From Phaeobacter sp. 11ANDIMAR09 (GTDB lineage Bacteria; Pseudomonadota; Alphaproteobacteria; Rhodobacterales; Rhodobacteraceae): a DNA stretch of 64,000 nt. Below the pieces are notes generated by a model. That model had not been told where the DNA came from, made no database searches, and saw nothing but the letters and a program-made list of their open reading frames with translations. The stretch spans positions 18,304 to 82,303 of the forward strand of contig NZ_LIKT01000022.1 in assembly GCF_001294455.1 (NCBI RefSeq), written 5' to 3'. Positions 48,347-56,871 of this stretch are shown piece by piece (position 1 is the stretch's first letter; each line of letters starts with the position of its first letter). Made by a program: the position numbers and the translations under genes.

Positions 48347-48643
48347 TCACGCCCATCCGTCATTTGCGATCAGTGCTTTGAGGCGTTCCTGATCGTACTC
48401 CGCTTCCAGACGTTTGGCCTCGGCCTCGGCAACCTCGCCAGCATCGCCTTCCAGAGCATAGGGCGCGGCTTTGCGCCATTCTGCCAGGTAGGCATCACTG
48501 TCCTTGGCATTGACCTTCATGGCTGCCCGGTCGATGGCCTGTTCAAACCGTTCCTCTAATTGACGCTTTGAGCCGCGACGACCTTTGCCCACGATGACCT
48601 GCGCGGGGATATCGCGCCAGTAAACGATTGTAACATCCACCAT
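48347..48643 (-). CDS. Small 'virulence factor' family protein
   Basis: 98-residue protein beginning MVDVTIVYWRDIPAQVIVGK and rich in charged helices, of the family named Virulence_fact in Pfam. The name is historical; in roseobacters it is found at the head of this MetF-methyltransferase unit, so a role in folate/corrinoid C1 transfer is more likely than virulence. AGGAGG lies before the ATG. It is the first gene of the three-gene operon. Confidence 0.78.
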   Translation of the reverse strand: MVDVTIVYWRDIPAQVIVGKGRRGSKRQLEERFEQAIDRAAMKVNAKDSDAYLAEWRKAAPYALEGDAGEVAEAEAKRLEAEYDQERLKALIANDGWA

Positions 48644-48954
48644 AGCCTGTCCTCCTGAGACGTCTGATAATTTTTGTTTCTAGAGCGTCCCGTTTGACGG
48701 AGTACGCCGGATTTCGACACCACTTGGGTTTTGAGCGACGTTTTTCCTTTCTCCTGAATACAAAGCCACCCCGGGTCTGGCCACAGCTGGCCCTTGTCAA
48801 AATATTCATCAAACTTATGAGTTTGTCGCAAGCCACCGCCCCCATTTCCCAGACTTGCCTTGGGGCAGTACCGGGAATAGCGCTCAGATGCCCTTGCGCA
48901 GCGGGAAGTTGCTCCATAGTCTAGGGGTAACACGATAATCGGAGGGCGTGAATC
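48644..48954. other. Divergent promoter region of the C1 operon and ppx/gppA
   Basis: 311 bases between divergent genes. It contains the hairpin CAAACT-TATG-AGTTTG (48810-48825) and GGCCACAGCTGGCC near 48778-48792. I looked for cobalamin, SAM and SAH riboswitch cores on the minus strand and did not recognise one. Confidence 0.4.
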
Positions 48955-50067
48955 ATGGCGCCCAGGCGTTCCAAAGGTGCAGGCGCGTTTCCCAAAGCGG
49001 TTGAAACCCCTGCACCAGCCCGTCCGGATCCCGACGCTCTTTATGCGGCGCTGGATCTTGGCACTAACAGTTGCCGCATGCTGATTGCTCAACCAAAGGG
49101 CAGCGGCTTTCATGTGGTGGACAGCTTTTCCAAGTCTGTGCAATTGGGCACAGGGCTTGAACGAACCGGCCGCTTGTCCCGTTCGTCCATGTCGCGCACC
49201 ATTCAGGCATTGCGGATCTGTCAGCAAAAGCTCAAACGCAACCGCGTCAAACGTATGCGCCTGGTCACCACCGAGGCCTGTCGGCGGGCCAAAAACGCGC
49301 GCGATTTCATCCGTCAGGTCAAACGCGAAACCGGGCTGCTGCTGGAAATTATCCAACCCGAAGAGGAAGCGCGCCTGGCGGTGATCTCCTGCGCGCCTTT
49401 GGTATCCACAAAAACCGAGCAGCTCCTGGTGGTGGATATCGGAGGTGGCTCGACGGAACTGGTCTGGATTGATCTGTCCTCTGTTCCCAAACGGGACCGG
49501 CCCGCCGCCATCATGCGGTTGCATGCCGGTTTTCACACCACCGACAGCCCCTTTCCTTCGGCCAAGGTGGTGGATTGGATCTCGGTGCCGCTGGGGGTGG
49601 CCACTCTGCGGGACCAGTTCAACGATGTGGAAGATGACTCGGCACGTTTTGCCTTGATGAGCTGGTTCTTTGAGGAACATCTGGCAGATTTTGCTCCCTA
49701 CAAGGATGAGCAGGCCCGCGAAGGCTTTCAGATCGTTGGCACCTCAGGTACGGTGACCACTGTTGCTGCCTCGCATCTTGGGTTAAAGCGCTATGACCGC
49801 ACCAAGGTGGACGGGCTGCGGATGACCAGTGACCAGATCGACAAGGTCATTCGGGGCTATCTGGAGCTGGGGCCATTGGGACGACGACGCGATCCCCGGA
49901 TCGGCGAAGATCGCCAGGCCCTAATCATGTCCGGGTCCGCCATCCTGCAGGCGCTCTTGCGTTGCTGGCCCACGGATCGGTTGTCTGTTGCGGATCGCGG
50001 TCTGCGCGAAGGCCTGCTCTATGCGCAGATGAGCGCGGATGGTGTTTTGGAAGACGGGCCCTTCTGA
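48955..50067 (+). CDS. Ppx/GppA phosphatase family protein
   Basis: 370-residue ASKHA-fold protein of the exopolyphosphatase/pppGpp phosphatase family. ALDLGTNSCRMLIAQP (phosphate 1) and LLVVDIGGGSTELVWI (phosphate 2) are clear, as is VGTSGTVTTVAASHLGL. It lacks the C-terminal HD domain of long E. coli Ppx/GppA, as do many alphaproteobacterial forms. The choice between polyphosphate and pppGpp cannot be made from sequence. It is followed 66 bases later by rlmE. Confidence 0.9.
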   Translation: MAPRRSKGAGAFPKAVETPAPARPDPDALYAALDLGTNSCRMLIAQPKGSGFHVVDSFSKSVQLGTGLERTGRLSRSSMSRTIQALRICQQKLKRNRVKRMRLVTTEACRRAKNARDFIRQVKRETGLLLEIIQPEEEARLAVISCAPLVSTKTEQLLVVDIGGGSTELVWIDLSSVPKRDRPAAIMRLHAGFHTTDSPFPSAKVVDWISVPLGVATLRDQFNDVEDDSARFALMSWFFEEHLADFAPYKDEQAREGFQIVGTSGTVTTVAASHLGLKRYDRTKVDGLRMTSDQIDKVIRGYLELGPLGRRRDPRIGEDRQALIMSGSAILQALLRCWPTDRLSVADRGLREGLLYAQMSADGVLEDGPF

Positions 50068-50133
50068 GGCGCGTAAATGTAATTCACGCCCAGCCCTTCG
50101 CTTTTGAAGGCCGCGGCGAAAACGGTGAAGATG

Positions 50134-50871
50134 ATGGCAAAAACGCCTACTGGAAAGACCCCCACTGGCAAGAACACCTCTGGTCGCGGTCAACGAGACC
50201 TGAAGGTCAAAGTGAAATCCGCGCGCGGACGCCGATTGAGCTCGACCCGCTGGTTGCAACGTCAGCTAAATGACCCCTATGTCAAACGCGCCCAAGCCGA
50301 AGGGTATCGAGGCCGCGCGGCCTATAAGATCATGGAAGTAGACGATAAGTATCGCTTCCTGTTGCCCGGTGCGCGGGTGGTTGACCTGGGCTGTGCCCCC
50401 GGTGGATGGGCGCAGGTTGCGGTGAAACGCATCAATGTGATGGGCGAAAAACGCGGTAAGGCCCAGGGACGCATCATCGGTGTTGATCTTCAGGAAATGG
50501 AGCCTATGGCCGGCGCCGAATTCCACCAGCTGGATTTCATGGACGAAGGGGCCGATGATCAAGTGAAGGAATGGCTTGGGGGCAAAGCGGATGTTGTGAT
50601 GTCCGATATGGCGGCCTCCAGCTCTGGTCACAAACAAACCGACCACCTCAAGATTATCGCCCTATGTGAGGCTGCGGCCTATTTTGCCTTTGATGTGCTG
50701 GAAGAAGGCGGCACTTTTGTCGCCAAGGTTCTGGCTGGCGGTGCCGAGGGTGAGTTGCAAAAACTGCTGAAAAACAAATTTACTAAGGTGGCCAACGTCA
50801 AACCACCGTCATCTCGATCGGACAGCTCGGAAAAATTCGTGGTGGCACTGGGATATAAGGGCGAAGTCTAA
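50134..50871 (+). CDS. rlmE: 23S rRNA (uridine-2'-O)-methyltransferase RlmE
   Basis: SAM-dependent methylation of U2552 in 23S rRNA (FtsJ/RrmJ). The about 245-residue protein has the SAM motif [14 protein letters not shown], the catalytic Asp in DVVMSDMAA, Lys in FVAKVLAGG and Glu in [11 protein letters not shown] basic N-terminal extension with a short duplicated unit ([11 protein letters not shown]) is typical of alphaproteobacterial RlmE. I prefer ATG 50134 (or the adjacent 50131) over a TTG at 50104. Confidence 0.93.
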   Translation: MAKTPTGKTPTGKNTSGRGQRDLKVKVKSARGRRLSSTRWLQRQLNDPYVKRAQAEGYRGRAAYKIMEVDDKYRFLLPGARVVDLGCAPGGWAQVAVKRINVMGEKRGKAQGRIIGVDLQEMEPMAGAEFHQLDFMDEGADDQVKEWLGGKADVVMSDMAASSSGHKQTDHLKIIALCEAAAYFAFDVLEEGGTFVAKVLAGGAEGELQKLLKNKFTKVANVKPPSSRSDSSEKFVVALGYKGEV

Positions 50872-50879
50872 AGCGTTCC

Positions 50880-51059
50880 TCAGTGTTGCCCCATCAGAGA
50901 GCGAGAGGCGAGTTCACGCAGCTTTAGAACCTCTTCGCCCTCGCCTTCGCTTTGCAAGGACACCCTCAGTTTTTGTGAGATCTGCTTGGAGACCCTCGCC
51001 TTAACCAGAACCTGTTTCGCCAATTCTGCAAGCCGCGGCTCGAAGTCAACACGTGTCAT
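50880..51059 (-). CDS. Small 59-residue protein of unknown function
   Basis: A short open frame starting MTRVDFEPRLAELAKQVLVK and ending SRSLMGQH. AGGAAG lies eight bases before the ATG. The sequence is mostly amphipathic and charged, predicted helical, with no cysteine and no membrane segment. It is convergent with rlmE, with eight bases between stops. I do not recognise a family. The good ribosome site and codon use like its neighbours make it more likely real than chance. Confidence 0.6.
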   Translation of the reverse strand: MTRVDFEPRLAELAKQVLVKARVSKQISQKLRVSLQSEGEGEEVLKLRELASRSLMGQH

Positions 51060-51226
51060 CTTTGTCTTCCTGTTCGTCTACCCTGTGATGTCAGGATAAG
51101 AACTGGGTAAGATCGGACCGGGGCCAAAATGTGGCAAGTCTGCCCCATTGTTTCCAATCCGGAAACATGTGCCATTTTTGCACTTCTGTATCTTGCCCTG
51201 CCGGAAGAGCCCGTCTGAAGTGGCGG

Positions 51227-52084
51227 CTATGCCTCTTTGCGCAGATCAATCAGCGCGCTATTGAATTCAGCGCCCAGGATCAAAATCGCCGCATTCACAT
51301 ACAGAAAAATCATCGCTGCCATGGCGCCGGCAAGCCCGGCATAGGTCGCAGAATATTGTGCAATTGACCCCACATAAAAGGCAAAGCCAATCCCAGCGCC
51401 CCACCACAGGGCCACCGTAAGGAACGTGCCCGGCAGGATATGAGATAGACGGTGAATGTGCCCAGGCAACAGGAGATGGCATAGAAGCACGGCCACCAGG
51501 GGCAACAGCGTTGCCACCAGCCCATGCAGGCCTGAGGTCACATATCCGGAAAGATCCACATCGGGGAAGAATTCAGCAAAATAGGCTAGATAGAGCGGCA
51601 ATATCACCTCGAACAGGGCGGCAAAGAGGATCCCGCCGCCGCCCAGAATGACAAACCCCAGGCAAAGCAGACGCGACAGCCAAAAAGGACGCAGATCCTC
51701 ATCGTGATAGGCCTGCACCATGGCCAGCCGAACCGCATTGACGCCATTGGAGGCAAAATAGAGCGCAAAGACGCCGCCGACGGTTATTAATCCCGTGCTC
51801 GAGGTCGCGAGTACCGCGTTCAACTCGGCAAGGATCGGCGTTGCGACGGGCTCGGGCCACCCGCCAAAAACCAGATCCACCAATTTGTCCAGCTCAACCC
51901 TTTGAGAAAAAACACTGGCCAGAGTGCCCGCGAGAGCAACCGTAAACAATACAAAAGGAAACAGAGCCAGCATCAGCGACATCGCGATATGACTGCTCAT
52001 CACCCAGCCATTCTTTTTGTTGAACTGCGCAACCGCCTGCCAGAGAGACTTGACCCAAATATTTGAGAAGACGCCAATTTCCAT
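51227..52084 (-). CDS. YihY/BrkB family inner-membrane protein
   Basis: 285-residue integral membrane protein with about six hydrophobic segments (e.g. ALFPFVLFTVALAGTLASVF, AMAAMIFLYVNAAILILGAE). The C-terminal FLYVNAAILILGAEFNSAL is the signature of the YihY/virulence factor BrkB family, once misnamed RNase BN. Function is unknown; transport has been suggested for relatives. It is a single gene, divergent from an ABC exporter across about 170 bases. Confidence 0.88.
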   Translation of the reverse strand: MEIGVFSNIWVKSLWQAVAQFNKKNGWVMSSHIAMSLMLALFPFVLFTVALAGTLASVFSQRVELDKLVDLVFGGWPEPVATPILAELNAVLATSSTGLITVGGVFALYFASNGVNAVRLAMVQAYHDEDLRPFWLSRLLCLGFVILGGGGILFAALFEVILPLYLAYFAEFFPDVDLSGYVTSGLHGLVATLLPLVAVLLCHLLLPGHIHRLSHILPGTFLTVALWWGAGIGFAFYVGSIAQYSATYAGLAGAMAAMIFLYVNAAILILGAEFNSALIDLRKEA

Positions 52085-52255
52085 TTCAGAAGACTTTCAA
52101 TGCCCGTTCGAAATTTTCACTACAATAGGACAAAATACGCTGACATGACAGCTCGGTGCTGGACAGTCCGCGCCCAGGGGTATTGACTAAGAAAAAGCGC
52201 ACACCCCGCCCTTGCTCACCTGCTGCCGACGATCGACTGGGACCCTGACGCACCA

Positions 52256-52912
52256 ATGGTTTTATCCGTAACCGATGTCACCAAGACAATTCCCCAAAGC
52301 GGTCTGGACAGACCAATTCTGGATCGCGTTTCGCTACAGTTACAGGCGGGTCAATCCCTGGCGCTCACCGGTGAGAGTGGCTCGGGAAAAAGTACACTCC
52401 TCCATCTTGTTGGGGCGCTGGACGGATTCGACAGTGGAGAGATTGAAGTCGATGGAACCTCACTCAGCTCTCTGGATGAACCTGCGCGCGCCCTGCTGCG
52501 TCGCAGCAGTGTATCCGTTATTTTTCAGCAGTTTAACATCATTCCTTCACTTGACGTTTCCGCCAATATCTCGCTGCATGCAAAACTTGCAAACCGCCAT
52601 GACCCCGCCTGGGAAGCCCAATTGGCGCAACGGCTGGGACTGGAACCACTTTTGTCTCGGTATCCCGAACAGCTGTCAGGCGGGCAACAGCAACGGGTGG
52701 CCATCGCGCGCTCCCTTGCCATGCGGCCCAAGCTTCTTTTGGCGGATGAACCAACCGGCAACCTAGATGAAGCCACCGGTGACGCAGTCCTGGGCTTGAT
52801 GTTGGAACTGGTTCAGGAAAGCCAGACTGCGCTGTTTCTCGTCACCCATTCCCCGACAATTGCCGCCTCTCTCAATCGGCGCTTGCACCTTAGCAATGGC
52901 GGATTGACGTGA
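52256..52912 (+). CDS. ABC transporter ATPase (LolD/AttE-like)
   Basis: 218-residue ATPase of the MacB/LolD/FtsE group. Walker A is GESGSGKST, the signature [16 protein letters not shown], Walker [17 protein letters not shown] and the switch His is in LVTHSP. No clear ribosome site is seen before the ATG. Its stop overlaps the GTG start of the permease gene by four bases. With the permease and lipocalin-like protein it forms an AttEFGH-type exporter. Confidence 0.92.
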   Translation: MVLSVTDVTKTIPQSGLDRPILDRVSLQLQAGQSLALTGESGSGKSTLLHLVGALDGFDSGEIEVDGTSLSSLDEPARALLRRSSVSVIFQQFNIIPSLDVSANISLHAKLANRHDPAWEAQLAQRLGLEPLLSRYPEQLSGGQQQRVAIARSLAMRPKLLLADEPTGNLDEATGDAVLGLMLELVQESQTALFLVTHSPTIAASLNRRLHLSNGGLT

Positions 52913-55341
52913 TCGGGCCTGCGCTTTTTACCCTGCTGTCACATTGGCGTCAGCATCGCTTTCAATTGGCTGCTCTCGTTATCGGTTTGGCCCTGGCCAC
53001 GGCGCTTTGGATGGCCGTCCAGGCGATCAACACCCAGGCCAAGGCCAGCTATGCTGAGGCCGAAGGCTACCTGCAACGCTTTGACCAAGACGCCCTGACC
53101 GCTCCGCAGGACAACCTTACGGTCACCGATTATGTAGGGCTTAAACGCAGCGGCTGGCCGCTCTCTCCGGTTCTTGAAGGGCGCATCAGATTGGGTGGCC
53201 ACAACATTGATATCATTGGGATCGACCTGCTCTCGGCACCCCCAATCACCAGCACCAGCACCAGCACCAGCCCTCAAAGCTCAGAGTCAGATCAAGGTGC
53301 CTTTCTGATCTCACTGCTACGGGCGCCAGGCGGTTTGATCCTGCATCCGCAAAGTGCCGCTCCTCTGTCGGAGCGGACAGAAGTCGAAATCCACGCTTCC
53401 ACAGATGTGCCCCCCGGGCTTGCGATCGGTGACATCGCGACCGTCAGCCGCCTTTTGGCGGAGCCTCACAGGCTGACTCGGCTGATCTACCTGGCGCCAA
53501 ACGCGCCATCCGCTCGGGCGCTTGCCGCGCTGCCCTCCCATATCACATTCACGCCCGGAAACAGCAGTCGGATCGCTCCGGGGACCCTGACCCAGAGCTT
53601 TCATCTGAACCTGACGGCCTTTGGGTTTTTGTCCTTTGTGGTTGGCTTGTTTATCGTGCAGGGCACCATCGGCCTGGCCATGGAGCAGCGGCGCGGGCTG
53701 TTCCGGACCCTGCGCTGTTTGGGGGTCCCTATTCGACACCTCATCCTATTGCTGCTGATCGAGACGGCGGCGCTTGCCTTTGCTGCTGCCGCTATTGGAC
53801 TGATATTAGGATACTTTATCGCAGCAGCCCTACTGCCAGGCGTGGCCGTGACCCTGTCGGGGCTTTATGGTGTGGAAATAGACAATGGGCTGGCGCTCCG
53901 TTCTTCATGGATCCTGTCAGGATTTGCCATGACCCTGCTAGGCGCGAGCATTGCCAGCGCTTTTGCGTTTTACTCCCTTTGGAAGCTCCCCATTCTCCAG
54001 GCCGCCTCAACTCAGGCCAGAGGCCAGCGTATTCTAAAAAACTTTGCCACCTGGGCGCAGGTCGCCGCTTTCATTTTTGTGACAGGGTGCCTTGCCTACC
54101 TTGCTCTCTCTGGGTTGGCTGGTGGCTTTGTTCTTTTGGGCAGCGTCATGTTGTCGGCAGCGCTGTTGCTTCCCCTGTGTCTTTGGCACCTCCTCCTGGC
54201 CGGTCAGAGAAAGGCATCCAGCCCGTTGGCACAATGGCTGTGGTCCGATGCACGGGCCCAACTGCCGGGCTTGTCGCTTTCGCTCATGGCATTGATGCTG
54301 GCCTTGGCGACAAATATAGGTGTAGGAACAATGGTTTCCAGCTTCAGGTTGACCTTTGATGGTTGGCTCGATCAACGGCTGTCGTCAGAGCTCTATGTGA
54401 CAGCGCGGGATGATGCGCAGGGAACCCAGCTGCAGCAATGGTTGGAGGAAAAAGGCATCCGCGTTTTGCCAATCCGATTTGATGTGCTGCAACAAAGATC
54501 CGGCCAGATCACCATCTACGGGGTGCGAGATGACGCCACTTACCGGGACAACTGGCCGATGCTTGATGCCCTCCCCAGGGCCTGGGATCGATTGTCGGAT
54601 GGCCAGGGGATTTTGATCAGCGAGCAATTGGCGCGCCGTCAAGGGCTCGAAGCCGGTGACACTATTGCACTGCCTCCAGGTTGGCCGAACAAAATCCTCG
54701 GCATCTATGCGGATTATGGCAACCCGCATGGACAGGCGATTGTCTCGATGGCTGCACTGTTGCGCAACGCGCCAGATGCCACCAACCAGCGGTTCGGGCT
54801 GCGTCTGGACGCTAGCGAAACTCCTGCACTCATCAAAGAAATCCAGGAAGAATTTGATCTGGAAAGAGAAAACATCACTGAACAAGAAAAGATCAAAGCC
54901 GCCTCCCGCCGTATTTTCAACCAGACCTTCCGCGTCACGGACAGTCTGAAACTGCTCACGCTTGGGGTTGCCAGTTTTGCCATGTTCATCAGCCTGGTCA
55001 CACTCTGGAGCCAGCGTCTGCCTCAGTTGGGGCCGGTATGGGCCATGGGGGTCAGCCGCAAGACCCTTGCCTTGATCGACATTCTGCGCAGTCTCCTGAT
55101 GGCGGGTCTGACCGCGCTGCTGGCCCTGCCACTGGGACTGTTCCTGTCCTGGACACTATTGGTCGTGATCAATACCGAAGCCTTTGGCTGGCGTCTTCCC
55201 CTCTATCTGTTCCCGCTAGATTGGCTCTGGCTGGTCCTTCTCTCCTTGCTGGCGGCTTTGCTGGCGGCGCTGCTGCCGGCCTGGCGCTTGTTCCACCTAC
55301 ACCCCAGTGAGTTACTAAAGGTGTTTTCCAGTGAGCGTTAA
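52909..55341 (+). CDS. FtsX-like ABC transporter permease (fused AttF/AttG type)
   Basis: 810-residue permease with a GTG start in GTGA coupling to the ATPase gene. It has an N-terminal membrane helix, a periplasmic domain, an FtsX core (about residues 240-350), further helices and a second periplasmic domain (about 480-670), then a second FtsX core at the C-terminus. This duplicated layout equals two permeases in one chain. Such mechanotransmission transporters move lipids or lipoproteins at the inner membrane. It overlaps the next gene by 11 bases. Confidence 0.88.
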   Translation: MIGPALFTLLSHWRQHRFQLAALVIGLALATALWMAVQAINTQAKASYAEAEGYLQRFDQDALTAPQDNLTVTDYVGLKRSGWPLSPVLEGRIRLGGHNIDIIGIDLLSAPPITSTSTSTSPQSSESDQGAFLISLLRAPGGLILHPQSAAPLSERTEVEIHASTDVPPGLAIGDIATVSRLLAEPHRLTRLIYLAPNAPSARALAALPSHITFTPGNSSRIAPGTLTQSFHLNLTAFGFLSFVVGLFIVQGTIGLAMEQRRGLFRTLRCLGVPIRHLILLLLIETAALAFAAAAIGLILGYFIAAALLPGVAVTLSGLYGVEIDNGLALRSSWILSGFAMTLLGASIASAFAFYSLWKLPILQAASTQARGQRILKNFATWAQVAAFIFVTGCLAYLALSGLAGGFVLLGSVMLSAALLLPLCLWHLLLAGQRKASSPLAQWLWSDARAQLPGLSLSLMALMLALATNIGVGTMVSSFRLTFDGWLDQRLSSELYVTARDDAQGTQLQQWLEEKGIRVLPIRFDVLQQRSGQITIYGVRDDATYRDNWPMLDALPRAWDRLSDGQGILISEQLARRQGLEAGDTIALPPGWPNKILGIYADYGNPHGQAIVSMAALLRNAPDATNQRFGLRLDASETPALIKEIQEEFDLERENITEQEKIKAASRRIFNQTFRVTDSLKLLTLGVASFAMFISLVTLWSQRLPQLGPVWAMGVSRKTLALIDILRSLLMAGLTALLALPLGLFLSWTLLVVINTEAFGWRLPLYLFPLDWLWLVLLSLLAALLAALLPAWRLFHLHPSELLKVFSSER

Positions 55342-56383
55342 CCGGTTCCTTTTGTGTCTGAGCCTCCTTGTCCCCAGCTCTTGCTTTGCCCAGGGGTTTG
55401 CTGGCTTGGGAACCCAAGCCGATGGCTTTGCCATCCCGGAGCCAAATTACCGTTTCCAGTTCCCCGCAGATCACGGCGCCCATCCAAATTTTCGCATTGA
55501 ATGGTGGTATTTGACCGCTAATCTTAAAGACGAAATGGGGGAGGAATACGGGGTTCAATGGACCCTGTTCCGCAGCGCTCTTGCCCCCGGCGAAGCCGAG
55601 GGCTGGCAAAGCCCCCAGATCTGGATGGGTCATGCGGGCCTCACCAGCGCCTCTGCGCATTTCTCGGCAGAGCGCCTTGCCCGTGGCGGCATTGGGCAGG
55701 CGGGCGTCACCCTCGCCCCATTTGAGGCCTGGATTGATGACTGGAAAATGACGGGAGCCGAGGATCTGTCTCAATTGGATCTGGCAGCAACCGGGGGTGA
55801 TTTCTCCTATGCTCTCAAGGCTCAGGCCGAGGGCCCCCTGGTTTTTCAAGGGGATCGCGGCTATTCAATAAAATCCCCCGAGGGCCAGGCCAGCTATTAC
55901 TACTCGCAACCCAATTACCGGATGGAAGGGACACTCACCCTGCCCTCTGGCCCCGTGTCAGTTCGAGGTAACGGCTGGCTGGACCGGGAATGGTCAAGCC
56001 AGCCCCTGTCTGAAAATCAGAGCGGTTGGGACTGGTTTTCGCTCCGCTTTGACAGCGGCGACAAGCTCATGGGTTTTGTGTTGCGAGGCAAAAACGGGAT
56101 CGAAGATTTCCGCTCTGGCACCTGGATTTCTGCCTCTGGCGCAGTGGAGCCCTTGGCGCCAGGCGCCTTTGAGGCAGCGCCGCTGGAATGGGAGGAAGTT
56201 GCTCAGCGTCAGGTTCCGGTTCGATGGCGGGTGAAACTGCCAGAACGCGGTGTTTCCGTTACAGTAGAGGCTCTTAACCGACAAAGCTGGATGGATGTTG
56301 CCTTTGCCTATTGGGAAGGTCCGGTCACGGTTTCCGGCAGCCACAATGGCACAGGCTATTTAGAGATGACTGGATACCAGTAG
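55331..56383 (+). CDS. AttH/CrtC-like lipocalin-fold exported protein
   Basis: 350-residue protein with a signal peptide (LCLSLLVPSSCFA-QG; the Cys is not in a canonical lipobox). The mature part opens PADHGAHPNFRIEWWYLTAN, the signature of the AttH/CrtC (carotenoid 1,2-hydratase-like) two-lipocalin family, with later VRGNGWLDREWSSQ and GWDWFSLRFDSG. It is coupled by an 11-base overlap to the FtsX permease. In Agrobacterium the attEFGH genes have the same layout. A substrate-binding or lipid-handling role in the periplasm is likely; no carotenoid genes are nearby. Confidence 0.85.
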   Translation: MSVNRFLLCLSLLVPSSCFAQGFAGLGTQADGFAIPEPNYRFQFPADHGAHPNFRIEWWYLTANLKDEMGEEYGVQWTLFRSALAPGEAEGWQSPQIWMGHAGLTSASAHFSAERLARGGIGQAGVTLAPFEAWIDDWKMTGAEDLSQLDLAATGGDFSYALKAQAEGPLVFQGDRGYSIKSPEGQASYYYSQPNYRMEGTLTLPSGPVSVRGNGWLDREWSSQPLSENQSGWDWFSLRFDSGDKLMGFVLRGKNGIEDFRSGTWISASGAVEPLAPGAFEAAPLEWEEVAQRQVPVRWRVKLPERGVSVTVEALNRQSWMDVAFAYWEGPVTVSGSHNGTGYLEMTGYQ

Positions 56384-56392
56384 GAAAATGGC

Positions 56393-56419
56393 AAAAGGGG
56401 CGCCCGTGAGCGCCCCTTT
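56393..56419. terminator. Bidirectional terminator between AttH-like and USP genes
   Basis: AAAAGGGGCGC-CCGTGA-GCGCCCCTTT between convergent genes; T-runs on both strands. Confidence 0.88.
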
Positions 56420-56424
56420 GATTA

Positions 56425-56871
56425 TCACGCGCCCTTAGGACCGCGAACTACAAAGACCGAACATTCTGAATGCCGGGTAACCCGGGCCGCGTTGGGCCCG
56501 AGCAGATAGTCCTTGAGATCCGGCTTATGCGCGCCGATCACAATGAGGTCGCTGCCAGCGGCCTCGGCCACCTTCAGGATCTCTTGATAGGCTGTGCCGG
56601 TCGCCACCACATGGCGGACCTTTGCATTTTGGTCCTCGCCGAGAATTTCAGCGCAAACCGATTTGAGCCGAGCGGTGGTGTCCTCCACCGCCTTCTCATG
56701 GTGATGGCTTTCAAAGAACCCCGAAACCCAGCTCTCGCCAAAATCAGGCAGGACATTGACCACATCCAGTTGAGCCCCGTCCAGATCGGCCAGTTTCGCC
56801 GCCTGTTCAAGAACCAATCGGTCGGTTTCCTTGTCGCTCAGCTCAACCGCACAAAGTACAGATTTTATCAT
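56425..56871 (-). CDS. Universal stress protein coupled to TRAP transporter
   Basis: 148-residue UspA-fold protein (MIKSVLCAVELSDKETDRLV, AAGSDLIVIGAHKPDLKDYL). The ATP-binding signature G-x2-G-x9-G(S/T) is only partly kept: GAHK then LLGPNAARV. The start overlaps the TRAP permease stop by four bases (ATGA), so the two are co-translated. In Halomonas, the USP TeaD binds and regulates the TeaABC TRAP transporter; a similar role is likely here. Confidence 0.88.
   Translation of the reverse strand: MIKSVLCAVELSDKETDRLVLEQAAKLADLDGAQLDVVNVLPDFGESWVSGFFESHHHEKAVEDTTARLKSVCAEILGEDQNAKVRHVVATGTAYQEILKVAEAAGSDLIVIGAHKPDLKDYLLGPNAARVTRHSECSVFVVRGPKGA

Noticed and set aside
48644..48954. Cobalamin, SAM or SAH riboswitch before the C1 operon
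   Set aside because: Short hairpins are present, but none of the conserved riboswitch core sequences could be recognised.
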